A stretch of DNA of 64,000 bases from JBEIHX01 sp040381075 (GCA_040381075.1 JBEIHX010000016.1:1-64000); one strand, 5' to 3'; shown: positions 47,216 to 55,994, counted from the first letter of the stretch. Translations and numbers: made by a program. The notes: a model not told the origin generated them from the letters alone.

Positions 47216-47650
47216 GCCCAATCTCCTTCGCGGCTGTCGCTGGCGATTGACAACGATAGGCGCCGGCGCCGGAAGTCCCTGCCGAGAGGCGGGCGGCGAT
47301 TTCGGGCTCTGGCGTGGAAACCGGCGGGACATTTTCAGTCCTGACTGCGCGACCGGACATCCGTCCGCCCACAGACTCTGCACGACTCATCGCACGCCTC
47401 GCGCGCCGTAATGGCGCCGTTCACATCACGCACCATTTACCGCTTGCACCGGCGGGATACGACCCGGAAGTCCACTCGCGACGCAGCAACAGTCGAATAT
47501 GTGACACTTGAGGATTTCGTGGGCGGCGGTAGCGAGGAGACGAAGAAGACCCATAATCTGACCATAATCTGATCGGAACAGTTCTCGGGGGCGGACGGGG
47601 CTGCGGTCGCAAATACCTTTGGATCATGGGGAACCATCGTTCCGGGATCG

Positions 47651-47730
47651 AAGATCGGGCTACGCCATGTGCGTTACATCATCGCCGCTGCGGAAAGCGG
47701 CAGCTTCCGGGGCGCGGCCAAAGAACAAGA
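47651..47730 (+). pseudogene. LysR-family helix-turn-helix remnant
   Basis: The frame beginning at 47651 reads KIGLRHVRYIIAAAESGSFR followed by GAAKEQ. That is the N-terminal HTH of LysR regulators (LRHVRY..AAESGSFR.AA). After this the match is lost, with no intact gene around it. A decayed fragment. Confidence 0.5.
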
Positions 47731-47910
47731 GCGCATCCAGGCCCTCACGGTCGGGATGGCCGCCCGGGATTGGTGGGAGACTCGCCGTGCGGATTGCGAC
47801 GAAGGCGCCCACCTGTTCCGAAAAATCGACGCCCATGCGTTGCGATAATTTGGCGCCCACACGACTCCGCCGGGCGCGCGCTGCCGACGTGGTCCGGGTG
47901 TCGCGCGCTG

Positions 47911-48040
47911 TCTCACGGCCAGGTTCTGCTGCTCGCGGACACACCCGACAGTTTCGACGGGCGCTACGGGGGACCGACGCCCGTGTCCAAGATCGAAGGC
48001 GTCTGGAGGCGGTTGGGGAGCTGGGCAAGCGGCTCTGACA
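47911..48040 (+). pseudogene. TraF/S26 signal-peptidase-like remnant
   Basis: GQVLLLADTPDSFDGRYGGP followed by TPVSKIEGV resembles the conserved late segment of TraF and S26 signal peptidases (SFDGRY.GP...I.G). No catalytic Ser/Lys region precedes it. A short fragment in a run of mobile-element debris; moderate to low confidence. Confidence 0.4.
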
Positions 48041-48048
48041 GGCCGCCG

Positions 48049-48431
48049 TCACCAAGTCCGCGCGACCAATCCGTCGAAAACGGTGTCGGCTGAGACCAAC
48101 TGAAGGCCCATCACCTGCGCCGTTGCGAGGATGAGACGGTCAAACGGGTCACGATGGTCCCAATCCATGAGTCCGGCGCGCAAACAGATGTCGGGGGTGA
48201 AGTCAGCCGCCATCCCCCCTGTTCCTCCAGGATCGCGCCGAGGCGACCGACGAACGGCTCCATCTCCGGCCATTTGCCAAGGCGCACTTTTTGAGCGACT
48301 TCGAAAAAACTGATCGGACTGACGAACACCAGTTCGGCCCCGGCGATCGCCTCGCGCGCCTTCGGCGTCAGCCTGGGTTCGGTGGACAAGCTCCAAACCC
48401 AGGCATGCGTATCCAGAAGCACGCCTTTCAA
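48049..48431 (-). pseudogene. VapC-type PIN toxin interrupted by a one-base frameshift
   Basis: The N-terminal part (LLDTHAWVWSLSTEPRLTPK, VSPISFFEVAQKVRLGKWPE) is in one frame. The C-terminal part (MAADFTPDICLRAGLMDWDH, RDPFDRLILATAQ, LVSADTVFD) is in another. The switch falls in a run of six Gs on the minus strand (C6 at 48214-48219). One extra G would fuse them into a full PIN protein with all acidic residues. It starts at TTG 48431, overlapping the antitoxin stop as TTGA. It could be a pseudogene, phase-variable, a programmed shift or an assembly error. Confidence 0.8.
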
Positions 48432-48682
48432 GGCTTGATCGAGCCGCTCGACGCCCTGCCCTCCCAAAGGTCCAGGTCGCCGTCGCTCGCAGGCATCAGA
48501 AAGTCGGGCCCTTCGCCAAGCGCGGTTCCGAGAAGGCCAATGCGAAACCCGCCCTTCCTGATTGGAACCAGCCGGACCATCGGCGTGTCGCCCTTGGCGA
48601 TGACAATCTCCTCCCCGGCAACGGCAGCCTCAATCAGCTTGGAGAGCTGAGTTTTGGCATTGTGGATCGTAACCTGACGCAT
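48428..48682 (-). CDS. Phd/YefM-type antitoxin
   Basis: An 84-residue antitoxin. MRQVTIHNAKTQLSKLIEAA, then GEEIVIAKGDTPMVRLVPI, is the Phd/YefM fold that binds DNA at its N-terminus and the toxin at its C-terminus (DLDLWEG). ATG 48682 has AAAGG at good spacing. It overlaps the PIN toxin gene directly. If the toxin is inactive this gene is a leftover. Confidence 0.88.
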   Translation of the reverse strand: MRQVTIHNAKTQLSKLIEAAVAGEEIVIAKGDTPMVRLVPIRKGGFRIGLLGTALGEGPDFLMPASDGDLDLWEGRASSGSIKP

Positions 48683-48969
48683 GTCGCACCTTTGCGGGCT
48701 ATCTTTGCTAAGTCCAGTCAACAGGTCTAGCGCTGAACCTCGTCGTGCCGGTGACACGGGATATGTCCGGGGTTGGCCGGAGGGATCGCTGTACTTCAGG
48801 AGTGAGGTGGCTCGGTTTCTTTTGAACAGATCCTGGTCACTCCATCAGTGGATTTCTGCCCTTCGGGTTATGCTGCAACCGGGATTGGCTGTCGCGCGTT
48901 GAAGCAGGCCTGATCTGGCGTTTGCCGGTCACGCGATGGGTGAGGCTGCAGATCCCGACGCAAGCCGCC
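48683..48969. other. Intergenic stretch upstream of the antitoxin, no gene seen
   Basis: About 290 bp of lower-GC sequence without a supportable frame; it should include the antitoxin promoter. It is followed by the insertion-sequence remnant. Confidence 0.5.
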
Positions 48970-49041
48970 CCCCTAACGGGTTGATCTCGCCCCCCTGTAA
49001 CGGGATGATGCCGCCTCCGGTCACGGAATGATCCCGCCCGG
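48970..49041. mobile_element. IS21-type left-end repeats (remnant)
   Basis: Three imperfect copies of about 22 bp, built on (T/C)AACGGG(T/A)TGAT...CGCC, lie just before the istA-like start. Multiple end repeats are a feature of IS21-family termini, where the transposase binds. No right end was found nearby. Confidence 0.55.
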
Positions 49042-49117
49042 GTGAGCTCCGGGCATGGCGGGGGGCCACCGTTGGCCTGTCAGGTCGCTTCCTCTGTCCC
49101 GAGCAGAGGAGCGGTCA

Positions 49118-49235
49118 ATGCCAGCGGAGCCGATCAGTCTGAGACATGCGCGCGAGATTATTCGTCTGCAGTCTCTTGGCGCCTCGATCCATGAGATGTC
49201 GCGTCGGTGTTCAGCGACAATCAGGATGAGAATGG
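49118..49235 (+). pseudogene. IS21-family transposase IstA, N-terminal remnant
   Basis: An ATG with AGAGGAG upstream begins MPAEPISLRHAREIIRLQSL, then GASIHEMSRRCSATIR, which matches the IstA helix-turn-helix start (MPAERISMR..REI.RL...G.S..EIAR). Homology ends after about 40 codons. The rest of istA and all of istB are missing, so the element is dead. Confidence 0.62.
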
Positions 49236-49369
49236 ACGGGGCGTCATTTGCCAGGCGGTTGGATTGTTCGGGCAAGCTTGTGAGTCATCACGCGAGAGGG
49301 GGATCGTGGCGTGGCCGGCGAACGCATCAACGACTGCCAGATGAAGCTTTGCATGAATTTCCGCAAGTC

Positions 49370-49740
49370 CTGCGCGGTCGCCACGACGGAGCCCTCAAAC
49401 GCGAGGCCCTTCCCCCAGGCGGATCGCATCAAACCCCAGCCGATGTCAAACCCCGGCCAGCCCTCGGGGCGCCAGGGGCCGACGCGGCCGAGAACGGCGC
49501 CGCTGGCGCGATCCTCGACGGCGATCAGGCCGAACCCCCGCAGCGCCCAATGGCCTGCATAGACGGCCAGATACCGCCAGCTCTGCCGCGGTCCGCAGGC
49601 CGCCCCTCTCGCGTCAGGAGGCGCGCGACCTCCGGATCGGCGATGAGCTCGGCGACGCCGTCGAGATCGTCAGCACGCCACCCGCGCACAGGAAGACGTT
49701 CCGTGAAAAGATCCGGGCCAGGGTCATCGCGAAGCGTCAT
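49370..49740 (-). pseudogene. RimJ/RimL-type acetyltransferase, frameshifted and truncated
   Basis: ATG 49740 starts MTLRDDPGPDLFTERLPVRG, then WRADDLDGVAELIADPEVAR, the usual start of ribosomal-protein-type acetyltransferases. Near 49597 the reading shifts frame and continues YAGHWALRGFGLIAVEDRAS, then RPEGWPGFDIGWGL and AWGKGLAFE, the acetyl-CoA region. Homology ends near 49370, close to the IS21 remnant, so a combined insertion/deletion probably removed the C-terminus. Confidence 0.65.
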
Positions 49741-49844
49741 CGACCGCGGTCTGCCTCCGGACCGACCGCCTGCTCCTGCCGCGCGTTTGTGACAATCGCT
49801 TGTGCATGGTGCAGACGCCCCCGTTGCGCCCTGAGGTCATGCGA

Positions 49845-49874
49845 AGGGCGGCGACGCCAAAGCATCACCGCCCT
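49845..49874 (-). terminator. Hairpin downstream of the TonB receptor gene
   Basis: The minus strand forms a 13-bp stem (two G-T pairs) with a TTTG loop, starting 22 bp after the receptor stop. There is no T tract, so it may stabilise or weakly terminate the transcript. Confidence 0.4.
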
Positions 49875-49896
49875 CCGTCACCTCACCGTGTCAGTC

Positions 49897-52596
49897 TCAG
49901 AAGGTGAAGCGGATGCCCGAAATGTAGCGCGGGCCGAAGCGTTCGCGCTCGATCGGGTACTGCTTCTGGTCGCCGTAGCGGATCGCCGGCTGGTCACCGA
50001 TGTTGGCGGCGTCGAAGAACCATTCGAGGTTCTTGTTGACCTGGTAGCGCGCGGAGAAATCGATCTCCTCGTCGCTGTCCCAGAAGGTGTCGCCGTTGTC
50101 GGTCGGGACGAGGCGGCCGCCGACGAGTTGATAGGCGCCGACGTCCTGCAGCCACGACGTGCGGTACTGGTACGCCAGGCGCAAGGTCAGGCCATACTTC
50201 TCGTAGGTCGCCTGCACATTGTAGGTGCTGTCGGACGTGCCGGGCAGCTTGATCTTGCGCGCCGGCGCCGTGCCGACCGCCGGCACGTTGACCGACGACT
50301 CCACCCAGGTGGCGGCCGCCTTGACGCCGAAGCCCTCCATCCACTCGGGCGCCCCGATCGCCTTGGCGACCTCCTCGAGGGACTGCGACGCGAACACTTC
50401 GACGCCCTTCAGCTCGCCCGTGCCGGCGTTGCGCGTGGTCGTGAGCGTGTAGCCCGAGCGATCCGTCGTGCCGGTGTTGAGAATCGCCGACCCGAAAGCG
50501 CCGGCCTGCGTGAACAGAACGTCCTCGATGTCCTTGTAGAACAAGCCGGCCGAGAGATAGCCGCCATTCGCGCCATAGTGCTCGAGATAGGCGTCGAAGC
50601 CCTTCTGCTTCTCGGGCTTGGCGTTCGGGTTTCCGCCCGAGACCGTCTGGTTGGCGTCGTTGAAGGTGAAGTTCGGGCGGAGCTCGTCATAGTCGGGGCG
50701 CGAGGCCGTCGACGTCAGGCCGATCCGCAGCTTCAGTTCGTCCGTGAGGTCCCAGTTCACGTGCGCGCTGGGATAGAAGAGCGTGTCGTCGCTGGACGTC
50801 GAGACGAAACGCAGCAGCGACGGCGACCAGGCCAGGCCGGAATTCTCGATCTGCTCGGCCCGCACGCCGTAGACAATATTGCCCCACCCGAACGTGGAGG
50901 TTCCCATCGCGTAGGCCGCGGTGAGCGTCTCGGTGACGCGCCAATAATTGTTGAGGGCCCCCGCCGCGTCCCGGGTCATCAGGCCGGAGGCGAAGTAGCT
51001 GTCGATCAGCGCGTTCGCCCTGTCGCGCTGCGAATAGCGGAACGTGAAGCCCAGCGGCTGCCTGCCTTTGTAGGAGTCCTCGCTGGCGAGGCTCGACCAT
51101 GTGGGAATGGACGCGACGGCGCTCGGGGCGATGTTGAACTGCGTCGGCGCGTTCTTCTTGGCGCGGTCGGTGTACATTGCGCCGACTTCGATCCTGGTCG
51201 GCACGCCGAACAGCTGAGTGTCACGATCGACGTCGACCTTCGCGGTCCAAGCCTTCGTCAACTCGCCGCCATCAACCCGGAAGGCGGTCGTCGCCGGCGT
51301 GTTGAACTGTTCGGCGGAGAACACGCGCTCGCCCTGAGTTCGTGCACTGGTCGCGCCAAGCGTGCGGAACAGGCGCACGATGTTGCCCTCGCTGTCGCGG
51401 AAGTCATACACCGCAGTCGGGCGCTGGAGGAAGTCACTCGGGCTCTGGAACGCGACGCCGACGGGCTGGTCGGAACCGTTCCATGCTTCCGTGTAGTTGA
51501 CGCGCCAGGAGACGTCCGCCCCAGCGACCGCGTGTTCGCCGCCGACCGTGCCGACGCCGATCATGTCCTTTGATTTGCGGTAGTCGATGCGGCCATTGAG
51601 GCGTGCACCGAACACCGTCCCAGACTTCGGATCGTTCGCTGCGAAGAACGCGTCGCTGTTGTACCCCACGCCGGCGGCGTTCGTGCCCTGGTCGAGGCGG
51701 ATGATGACGTTGTCGCGCAGTTCGTCATCGACGAACGTGTTGACGATGAACGACGCAAAGGCTTCGTTATTGGCATCGAACCTGTAGTCCATGCGCAGGG
51801 ACGCCGAGGCGTTGTGGCGGATCAGACGGTAGTTCTTGTATTCGAACTCGCGGGCGAACCGCTTATCCGGCGCGGCGGCGCGCGCGAGCAGATAGGGATC
51901 GGTCTCCCAGTTCTCTGTCGCCATGTTTCGGCGGTAATAAGAGGCCTGCGCCACGACGCCGAACTTGCCGTTCAGGAAGACGTCTGAGGCGACAATATTC
52001 GTGTCGATCTCCTCACCCCCGCCGAGCGTGACATAGCCCAGGCCCAGTTTGCCGGCGATATGGCGCCCGTCATAGTCGAACGCGCGGCGCGTGCGGATGT
52101 CCACGTTGCCCGCGACGGTGTCGCCTGGCATGGACGGCACGATCGCCTTTTGAACCGTAATCTGCGACGCAATTGCCGTGGGGATGTTGTCGAAGCGCGA
52201 CTCGCGACCTTCCGCCGACACCACCATCAGACCATCATAGGAGATCGTCGACCAGCGGCGCGGCATGCCACGCAGGTTCACATAGCGCGCCTGGCCCTGG
52301 TCGCGCTCAAGACTGATGCCCGGCAAGCGCCCGATTGCAAAGGCGACGTTCTGATCGGGCAGATCGCCGGCGGAATCGGCCGACAGGACGCTGACGATCG
52401 AATTCGCTGTGCGCTGCGCGGCGAAGGCGGCGGCGTCGCTTTCAGCGATCGGCCGGCGTCCCGTGACGACGATTTCCGCTTCGTTCGCGGCTTGCGTCGC
52501 GGCGGCGGCTTCCTCAGCAACGGACTGCGCAGGCAAAAGGCCCAGCGCGAAACTGCCGAGCGCGGTCATGCTCAGCAGCGATTTGATCTTGGACAT
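49897..52596 (-). CDS. TonB-dependent outer-membrane receptor
   Basis: An 899-residue receptor. A signal peptide (MSKIKSLLSMTALGSFALGL) is followed by a TonB-box-like EIVVTGRRP, the plug domain (DLPDQNVAFAIGRLPGISLE, RYVNLRGMPRRW) and a long 22-strand-type barrel ending in SGIRFTF with the terminal Phe. Its style (ANSIVSVLSADSAGDLPDQN) matches the sugar/phytate-type receptors of Caulobacter and sphingomonads, but the ligand is unknown. ATG 52596 has GAGGGGG upstream. It is divergent from a phosphatase gene, which suggests that an organic phosphate could be the substrate. Confidence 0.92.
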   Translation of the reverse strand: MSKIKSLLSMTALGSFALGLLPAQSVAEEAAAATQAANEAEIVVTGRRPIAESDAAAFAAQRTANSIVSVLSADSAGDLPDQNVAFAIGRLPGISLERDQGQARYVNLRGMPRRWSTISYDGLMVVSAEGRESRFDNIPTAIASQITVQKAIVPSMPGDTVAGNVDIRTRRAFDYDGRHIAGKLGLGYVTLGGGEEIDTNIVASDVFLNGKFGVVAQASYYRRNMATENWETDPYLLARAAAPDKRFAREFEYKNYRLIRHNASASLRMDYRFDANNEAFASFIVNTFVDDELRDNVIIRLDQGTNAAGVGYNSDAFFAANDPKSGTVFGARLNGRIDYRKSKDMIGVGTVGGEHAVAGADVSWRVNYTEAWNGSDQPVGVAFQSPSDFLQRPTAVYDFRDSEGNIVRLFRTLGATSARTQGERVFSAEQFNTPATTAFRVDGGELTKAWTAKVDVDRDTQLFGVPTRIEVGAMYTDRAKKNAPTQFNIAPSAVASIPTWSSLASEDSYKGRQPLGFTFRYSQRDRANALIDSYFASGLMTRDAAGALNNYWRVTETLTAAYAMGTSTFGWGNIVYGVRAEQIENSGLAWSPSLLRFVSTSSDDTLFYPSAHVNWDLTDELKLRIGLTSTASRPDYDELRPNFTFNDANQTVSGGNPNAKPEKQKGFDAYLEHYGANGGYLSAGLFYKDIEDVLFTQAGAFGSAILNTGTTDRSGYTLTTTRNAGTGELKGVEVFASQSLEEVAKAIGAPEWMEGFGVKAAATWVESSVNVPAVGTAPARKIKLPGTSDSTYNVQATYEKYGLTLRLAYQYRTSWLQDVGAYQLVGGRLVPTDNGDTFWDSDEEIDFSARYQVNKNLEWFFDAANIGDQPAIRYGDQKQYPIERERFGPRYISGIRFTF

Positions 52597-52842
52597 CAGC
52601 ACCCCCTCTTGCCGCCAACCGCGTCGAACTGAGGCGGACGCAGGCAGGGGCGTCGATACGCGAACTGTTTGGCGCTTTGGATACGTCCAGATGGCAGTTT
52701 TGCGACACGGCAGCACGGTTGCGCGAGCCACTGGGCGATCGCAGAGGCCGGGCGATACGTCGCCTCCCAACCACAACAAAACCTTCGCAATCCGCTGGTA
52801 TCGCGATCTTCTTCGGTCGACGACACGTACACGGGGGACGAC

Positions 52843-54129
52843 ATGATCCGGTTGCTGACTGTCTTGATCGCCGCCACAGCGGCGGTGCTCGCGATCGTGG
52901 CGCCGCCCGCGCTCGCAGGCCCCCGCAGCGCGATCTTCCTCCACCCGGACGGCATGGGCGCAAACACCTGGACCGCGACGCGCCTCGCCAGCGTCGGCCC
53001 GGACGGGCGCCTCGCCTGGGACAAGCTGCCCGCCGTCGCGCTCTATATCGGTCCGCTCGCCGACCGTGTGACCGCGACTTCCAATGGCGGCGCGACCTCG
53101 CACGCCTGGGGCGTTCGCGCGCAATCCGACAGCTTCGGCATGATCGACGGCGCACGCATCCCGCGCGCAGCCTCAGGCGCCGACGCGCCCCTCCTCATCG
53201 AAGCGAAACGGGCGGGAAAGGCGATCGGACTGGTCAACACCGCCAGCATCACAGACGCCGGCACCGGCGCGCAGGTTGCGGTCGTGCCCAGCCGCAAAGA
53301 GCACGCCGAGATCGCGGCGCAAATGCTCGCCGCCGAGGTCGATGTCCTGCTCGGGGGCGGCGAGCAGTATTTTCTTCCGGCAGGCGTCAAAGGCGTCCAC
53401 GGCGTCGGCGTGCGGACCGATGGCCGAAACCTGATCGAGGAGGCGCGCGCACGCGGCTATCGCATCGTGCGGACACGGGACGAGTTTCAGATGGCCCTGA
53501 GAACACCCGGAAAGCTGCTCGGGCTGTTCGCGGCCGACGCCGCCTTTGAGGAGGGATCGGAAGAAGCGCTCGCGGGCCGGCCCGTTTTCGGGCCGGACGC
53601 GCCCCGCTTTGACGAGCTCGTCGCTGGCGCAGTCGCCCTTCTGCGCAGCGCACCGCGCGGCTACCTGCTCGTGGCGGAGGAAGAGGCCACGGACAATCTC
53701 GCCGGCGACAACCACGCCGCGGGGGTGCTCGAGGCCGCCGCCGGCGCCGATCGCGCGATCGCCCTGGTGCTTGCGGAACAAGAGCGCAATCGCGACCTGA
53801 CCATCGTGGTCGCCTCGGATTCCGACTGCGGCGGGATGCAGGCGACCGGGGACGACGTCGTCGCGGGTCAGGCTCTTCCGCGCGCGCTTCCCAATGGCGC
53901 GCCGCTCGACGGCGTCGGCGGAACCGGGTCGCTGCCCTTCCTCGCAGCTCCCGACCGCGCCGGACGCCGTCTGCCGTTCGCGATCGCCTGGGCCAGCGAT
54001 GGCGACATGAGCGGCGGCGGGATCGTGCGGGCGGCCGGGCCGGGCGCCAAGCGGGTTCACGGCACACTCGATTCGACGGACATCTACAAGGTGCTGCATG
54101 CGGCGCTGTTTGGCGCGCGCGCGCGATGA
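52843..54129 (+). CDS. Alkaline phosphatase superfamily protein with atypical active-site motifs
   Basis: A 428-residue secreted protein with a signal peptide (MIRLLTVLIAATAAVLAIVA, PPALA). It keeps the DGMG metal site (FLHPDGMGANTW) and overall alkaline-phosphatase order. However, the nucleophile region reads TATSNGGATSHAWGV instead of DSAA-T, and the usual ADH metal motif near the C-terminus is ASDSDCGGMQ. It probably belongs to a divergent subfamily and is not a dead copy, since the rest is intact. ATG 52843 is chosen from a longer frame. Divergent from the TonB receptor by 246 bp. Confidence 0.85.
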   Translation: MIRLLTVLIAATAAVLAIVAPPALAGPRSAIFLHPDGMGANTWTATRLASVGPDGRLAWDKLPAVALYIGPLADRVTATSNGGATSHAWGVRAQSDSFGMIDGARIPRAASGADAPLLIEAKRAGKAIGLVNTASITDAGTGAQVAVVPSRKEHAEIAAQMLAAEVDVLLGGGEQYFLPAGVKGVHGVGVRTDGRNLIEEARARGYRIVRTRDEFQMALRTPGKLLGLFAADAAFEEGSEEALAGRPVFGPDAPRFDELVAGAVALLRSAPRGYLLVAEEEATDNLAGDNHAAGVLEAAAGADRAIALVLAEQERNRDLTIVVASDSDCGGMQATGDDVVAGQALPRALPNGAPLDGVGGTGSLPFLAAPDRAGRRLPFAIAWASDGDMSGGGIVRAAGPGAKRVHGTLDSTDIYKVLHAALFGARAR

Positions 54130-54293
54130 TGCCGCGCCTGCGCACGCCAACCGATACAGCACAGCAACGACATCAGGCTGATATGGAAGCCGGACGACGC
54201 CAACGCGTTGCGAGCGCAGACAGCGCCGCGCAGGCTCGTTGACGTGGCGTGGTCGGACCTTCGGACTCCGACGCGCATCCTGGGGAGGTGTGC

Positions 54294-54617
54294 ATGATGG
54301 AAGCCCTGCTGGACGGGATCACGCGCCTCGCGAGCACGACGATCAGCCTGTCGGCATGCGTCTGGCTCGTCGGCGTCCGCCTCGCATTGCCCATCGTTCT
54401 CAAGCACGGGAAGTCCACCGCGCGCCCTGCAGTCGCTTTCGCGAGCGACCCGGATGTGGCGGCAAACCGCCTTCGCCGTCAGCCGGCGCCACCGATCATC
54501 GAGAGCAAAGTGCGGCTCGCTCGCGCGCCTGAACGATGGGTGTGGCCGGCGCTTCCGGCCTCCGGCCCCATGCCGATCAAGAGTTCTTCACGAAGCCAAT
54601 CGTCAGTCAGCCTTTGA
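54294..54617 (+). CDS. Hypothetical protein, one hydrophobic segment
   Basis: A 107-codon frame with GGGGAGG eight bases before an ATG pair. The first 40 residues (MMEALLDGITRLASTTISLS, ACVWLVGVRLALPIVLKHGK) include one likely membrane span; the rest is basic and low in recognisable features, and its end overlaps a pseudogene scrap on the other strand. It may be a real small membrane protein with a decayed tail, or chance. Confidence 0.35.
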   Translation: MMEALLDGITRLASTTISLSACVWLVGVRLALPIVLKHGKSTARPAVAFASDPDVAANRLRRQPAPPIIESKVRLARAPERWVWPALPASGPMPIKSSSRSQSSVSL

Positions 54618-54720
54618 TCGCCTGGACCGCGCGCTCCGCCATGCGATAACCAACGCCCTGATCCGAGAGGAGGGTGCGTCGACCGGTCGCGTCGACGTCG
54701 ATCTTTGTCCGGAGCTGTTC
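54607..54720 (-). pseudogene. OmpR/KdpE-type response regulator, C-terminal remnant
   Basis: The last 36 or so codons read PEQLRTKIDVDATGRRTLLS, then DQGVGYRMAERA, followed by a stop. This is the end of a winged-helix output domain (LR.KI...P..R.LLT..GVGYR). No receiver domain or upstream part remains. Confidence 0.5.
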
Positions 54721-54952
54721 AGGTTTCTCGGACGCCCGCCCAGCACGACGTGATTGCGCATCTCGGGGCGGGTGTGCGAAAGTGCTCAAGGCCTGACCGG
54801 CGGGAGGCCAGTCTCATCTATGGGGATTTAAGCGCCGTTGTCTGTGCGAGGTCAGCGCCGCCGCGCTCTCGCGTGAGACGTCTCGGGACCGAAACGGCGC
54901 TTTCTGTGACGCAGCACGCAGGTTGTCGCGCACGCCTTCGATGCGTTGCGCC

Positions 54953-55510
54953 TCAATCCGCCGACAGCCGCTTGGCGTCCGGCGCCTCGTCGTGAACGCG
55001 CTCCTGTCCAACAGAACCCGACACAACCTGCATTGGGCCGCGAGATCCATCGCGCCATGCACCGACAACAATTCTGCTCATGCCGCTGCATCCCGTAGGG
55101 CAGAGCGCGGCGTGCCATCCAAACAGACGTTCCTCCGTCAGCGGATCCGCAAAGTTCCGGGTCGCATCGAGCATCATCTCGACGACACCTTCGACGTTGC
55201 GGTCAGCAGGCGTCAGCGCGCCGACGTCCATGCCGAGACGACGCGCAATGGAAGAACGAACCTGCTCGCGGTCAAGGTGCTGGCCTTCAATCTCGCCTGA
55301 TGTCAGCACGTCTTCAGTCAGCGTTGTGAGCACCGCTTCAGCGCGCAGATTGAAGCCCAGGGCTTCCATGCCCCCAACCAGGCGGCCCTGCCGATGGCGC
55401 ACCTCGGCGAGCAAGGCAGCGAGCGCCGCCTCGTCCCAGCGGAACCTTGGCCAGCCTGCCTGCTCGTGAATGAACCGGGTCAATCTCCGCACCTCATGCG
55501 GTGATGACAC
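54953..55510 (-). pseudogene. Class II Fic protein truncated before the catalytic core
   Basis: A 185-residue frame from a GTG at 55510. It has the DUF4172-type N-terminus (FIHEQAGWPRFRWDEAALAA) and the inhibitory-helix motif SGEIEG at residues 71-76, which fits (S/T)xxxE(G/N). The Fic helices ADRNVEGVVEMMLDAT and LTEERLFGWHAAL follow. It stops at about EAPDAKRLSAD, and the AMPylation motif HPFxxGNGR is absent from all frames downstream. An inverted-repeat-like TATTCGCCGCATTCGGCAAT at 55515-55534 may have been its operator. Confidence 0.72.
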
Positions 55511-55682
55511 ATCATATTCGCCGCATTCGGCAATGTTGATCTACGCATAATGTGCGGCGATGAAGGCTCCTATTCACCGCAGGTGGACCTAACCAGGCGT
55601 CCGAAGACCCAAAGCCTCTTTGATGGGCCAAGACCGCTCCATTAACGACCGGTTGCGGGCTCAGCGCGAGACGGAGGAGGCC

Positions 55683-55711
55683 TTGCAATCTAGACCAGAC
55701 TAGTCTATATC
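55683..55711 (+). promoter_or_regulatory. Promoter and palindromic operator of the Phd/VapC pair
   Basis: TTGCAA (55683-55688), a 17-bp spacer and TATATC (55706-55711) form a plausible -35/-10 pair. The perfect palindrome AGACTAGTCT (55697-55706) lies in the spacer and touches the -10, where antitoxin binding would shut off transcription. It is 26 bp before the antitoxin start. Confidence 0.6.
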
Positions 55712-55736
55712 TCCCCGCTAAAGAAGGAGAACCGCC

Positions 55737-55994
55737 ATTCCAAGGGATACCTGGGCCGTCCAAGACGCCAAAGCGCAACTGTCCGAACTTCTGCGCCGCG
55801 CCAGAGCCGGTGAACCACAGCGGATCGGAATGACCGACGAGGCGTGTGTCGTCATATCCCTCAAGACTTGGGAGAGTTTGCATCCGTCAGCACTCGGCGC
55901 GTGGCTTGTGGACACTGCCCCGCGTGGCAAAGATCTTGAACTTCCCTCTCGGAAATCACGGCGGGGAAACCCGTTCGAGAATGGCCAGTCGTAA
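55737..55994 (+). CDS. Phd-type antitoxin with apparent ATT start codon
   Basis: An 85-residue antitoxin: IPRDTWAVQDAKAQLSELLR, RARAGEPQRIGM, VVISLKTWESL match Phd/YefM. The frame is closed by a TAA at 55719-55721, and no ATG, GTG or TTG follows before the conserved core. GAAGGAG sits 8 bases before ATT 55737, exactly where a start is expected. An ATG-to-ATT change, or natural use of ATT (known for infC), are the two explanations. Its TAA is immediately followed by the toxin ATG. Confidence 0.8.
   Translation: MPRDTWAVQDAKAQLSELLRRARAGEPQRIGMTDEACVVISLKTWESLHPSALGAWLVDTAPRGKDLELPSRKSRRGNPFENGQS

Noticed and set aside
49789..51573. 594-codon plus-strand frame opposite the TonB receptor
   Set aside because: Antisense of a clear receptor gene, with Arg/Val-rich composition and no motif.
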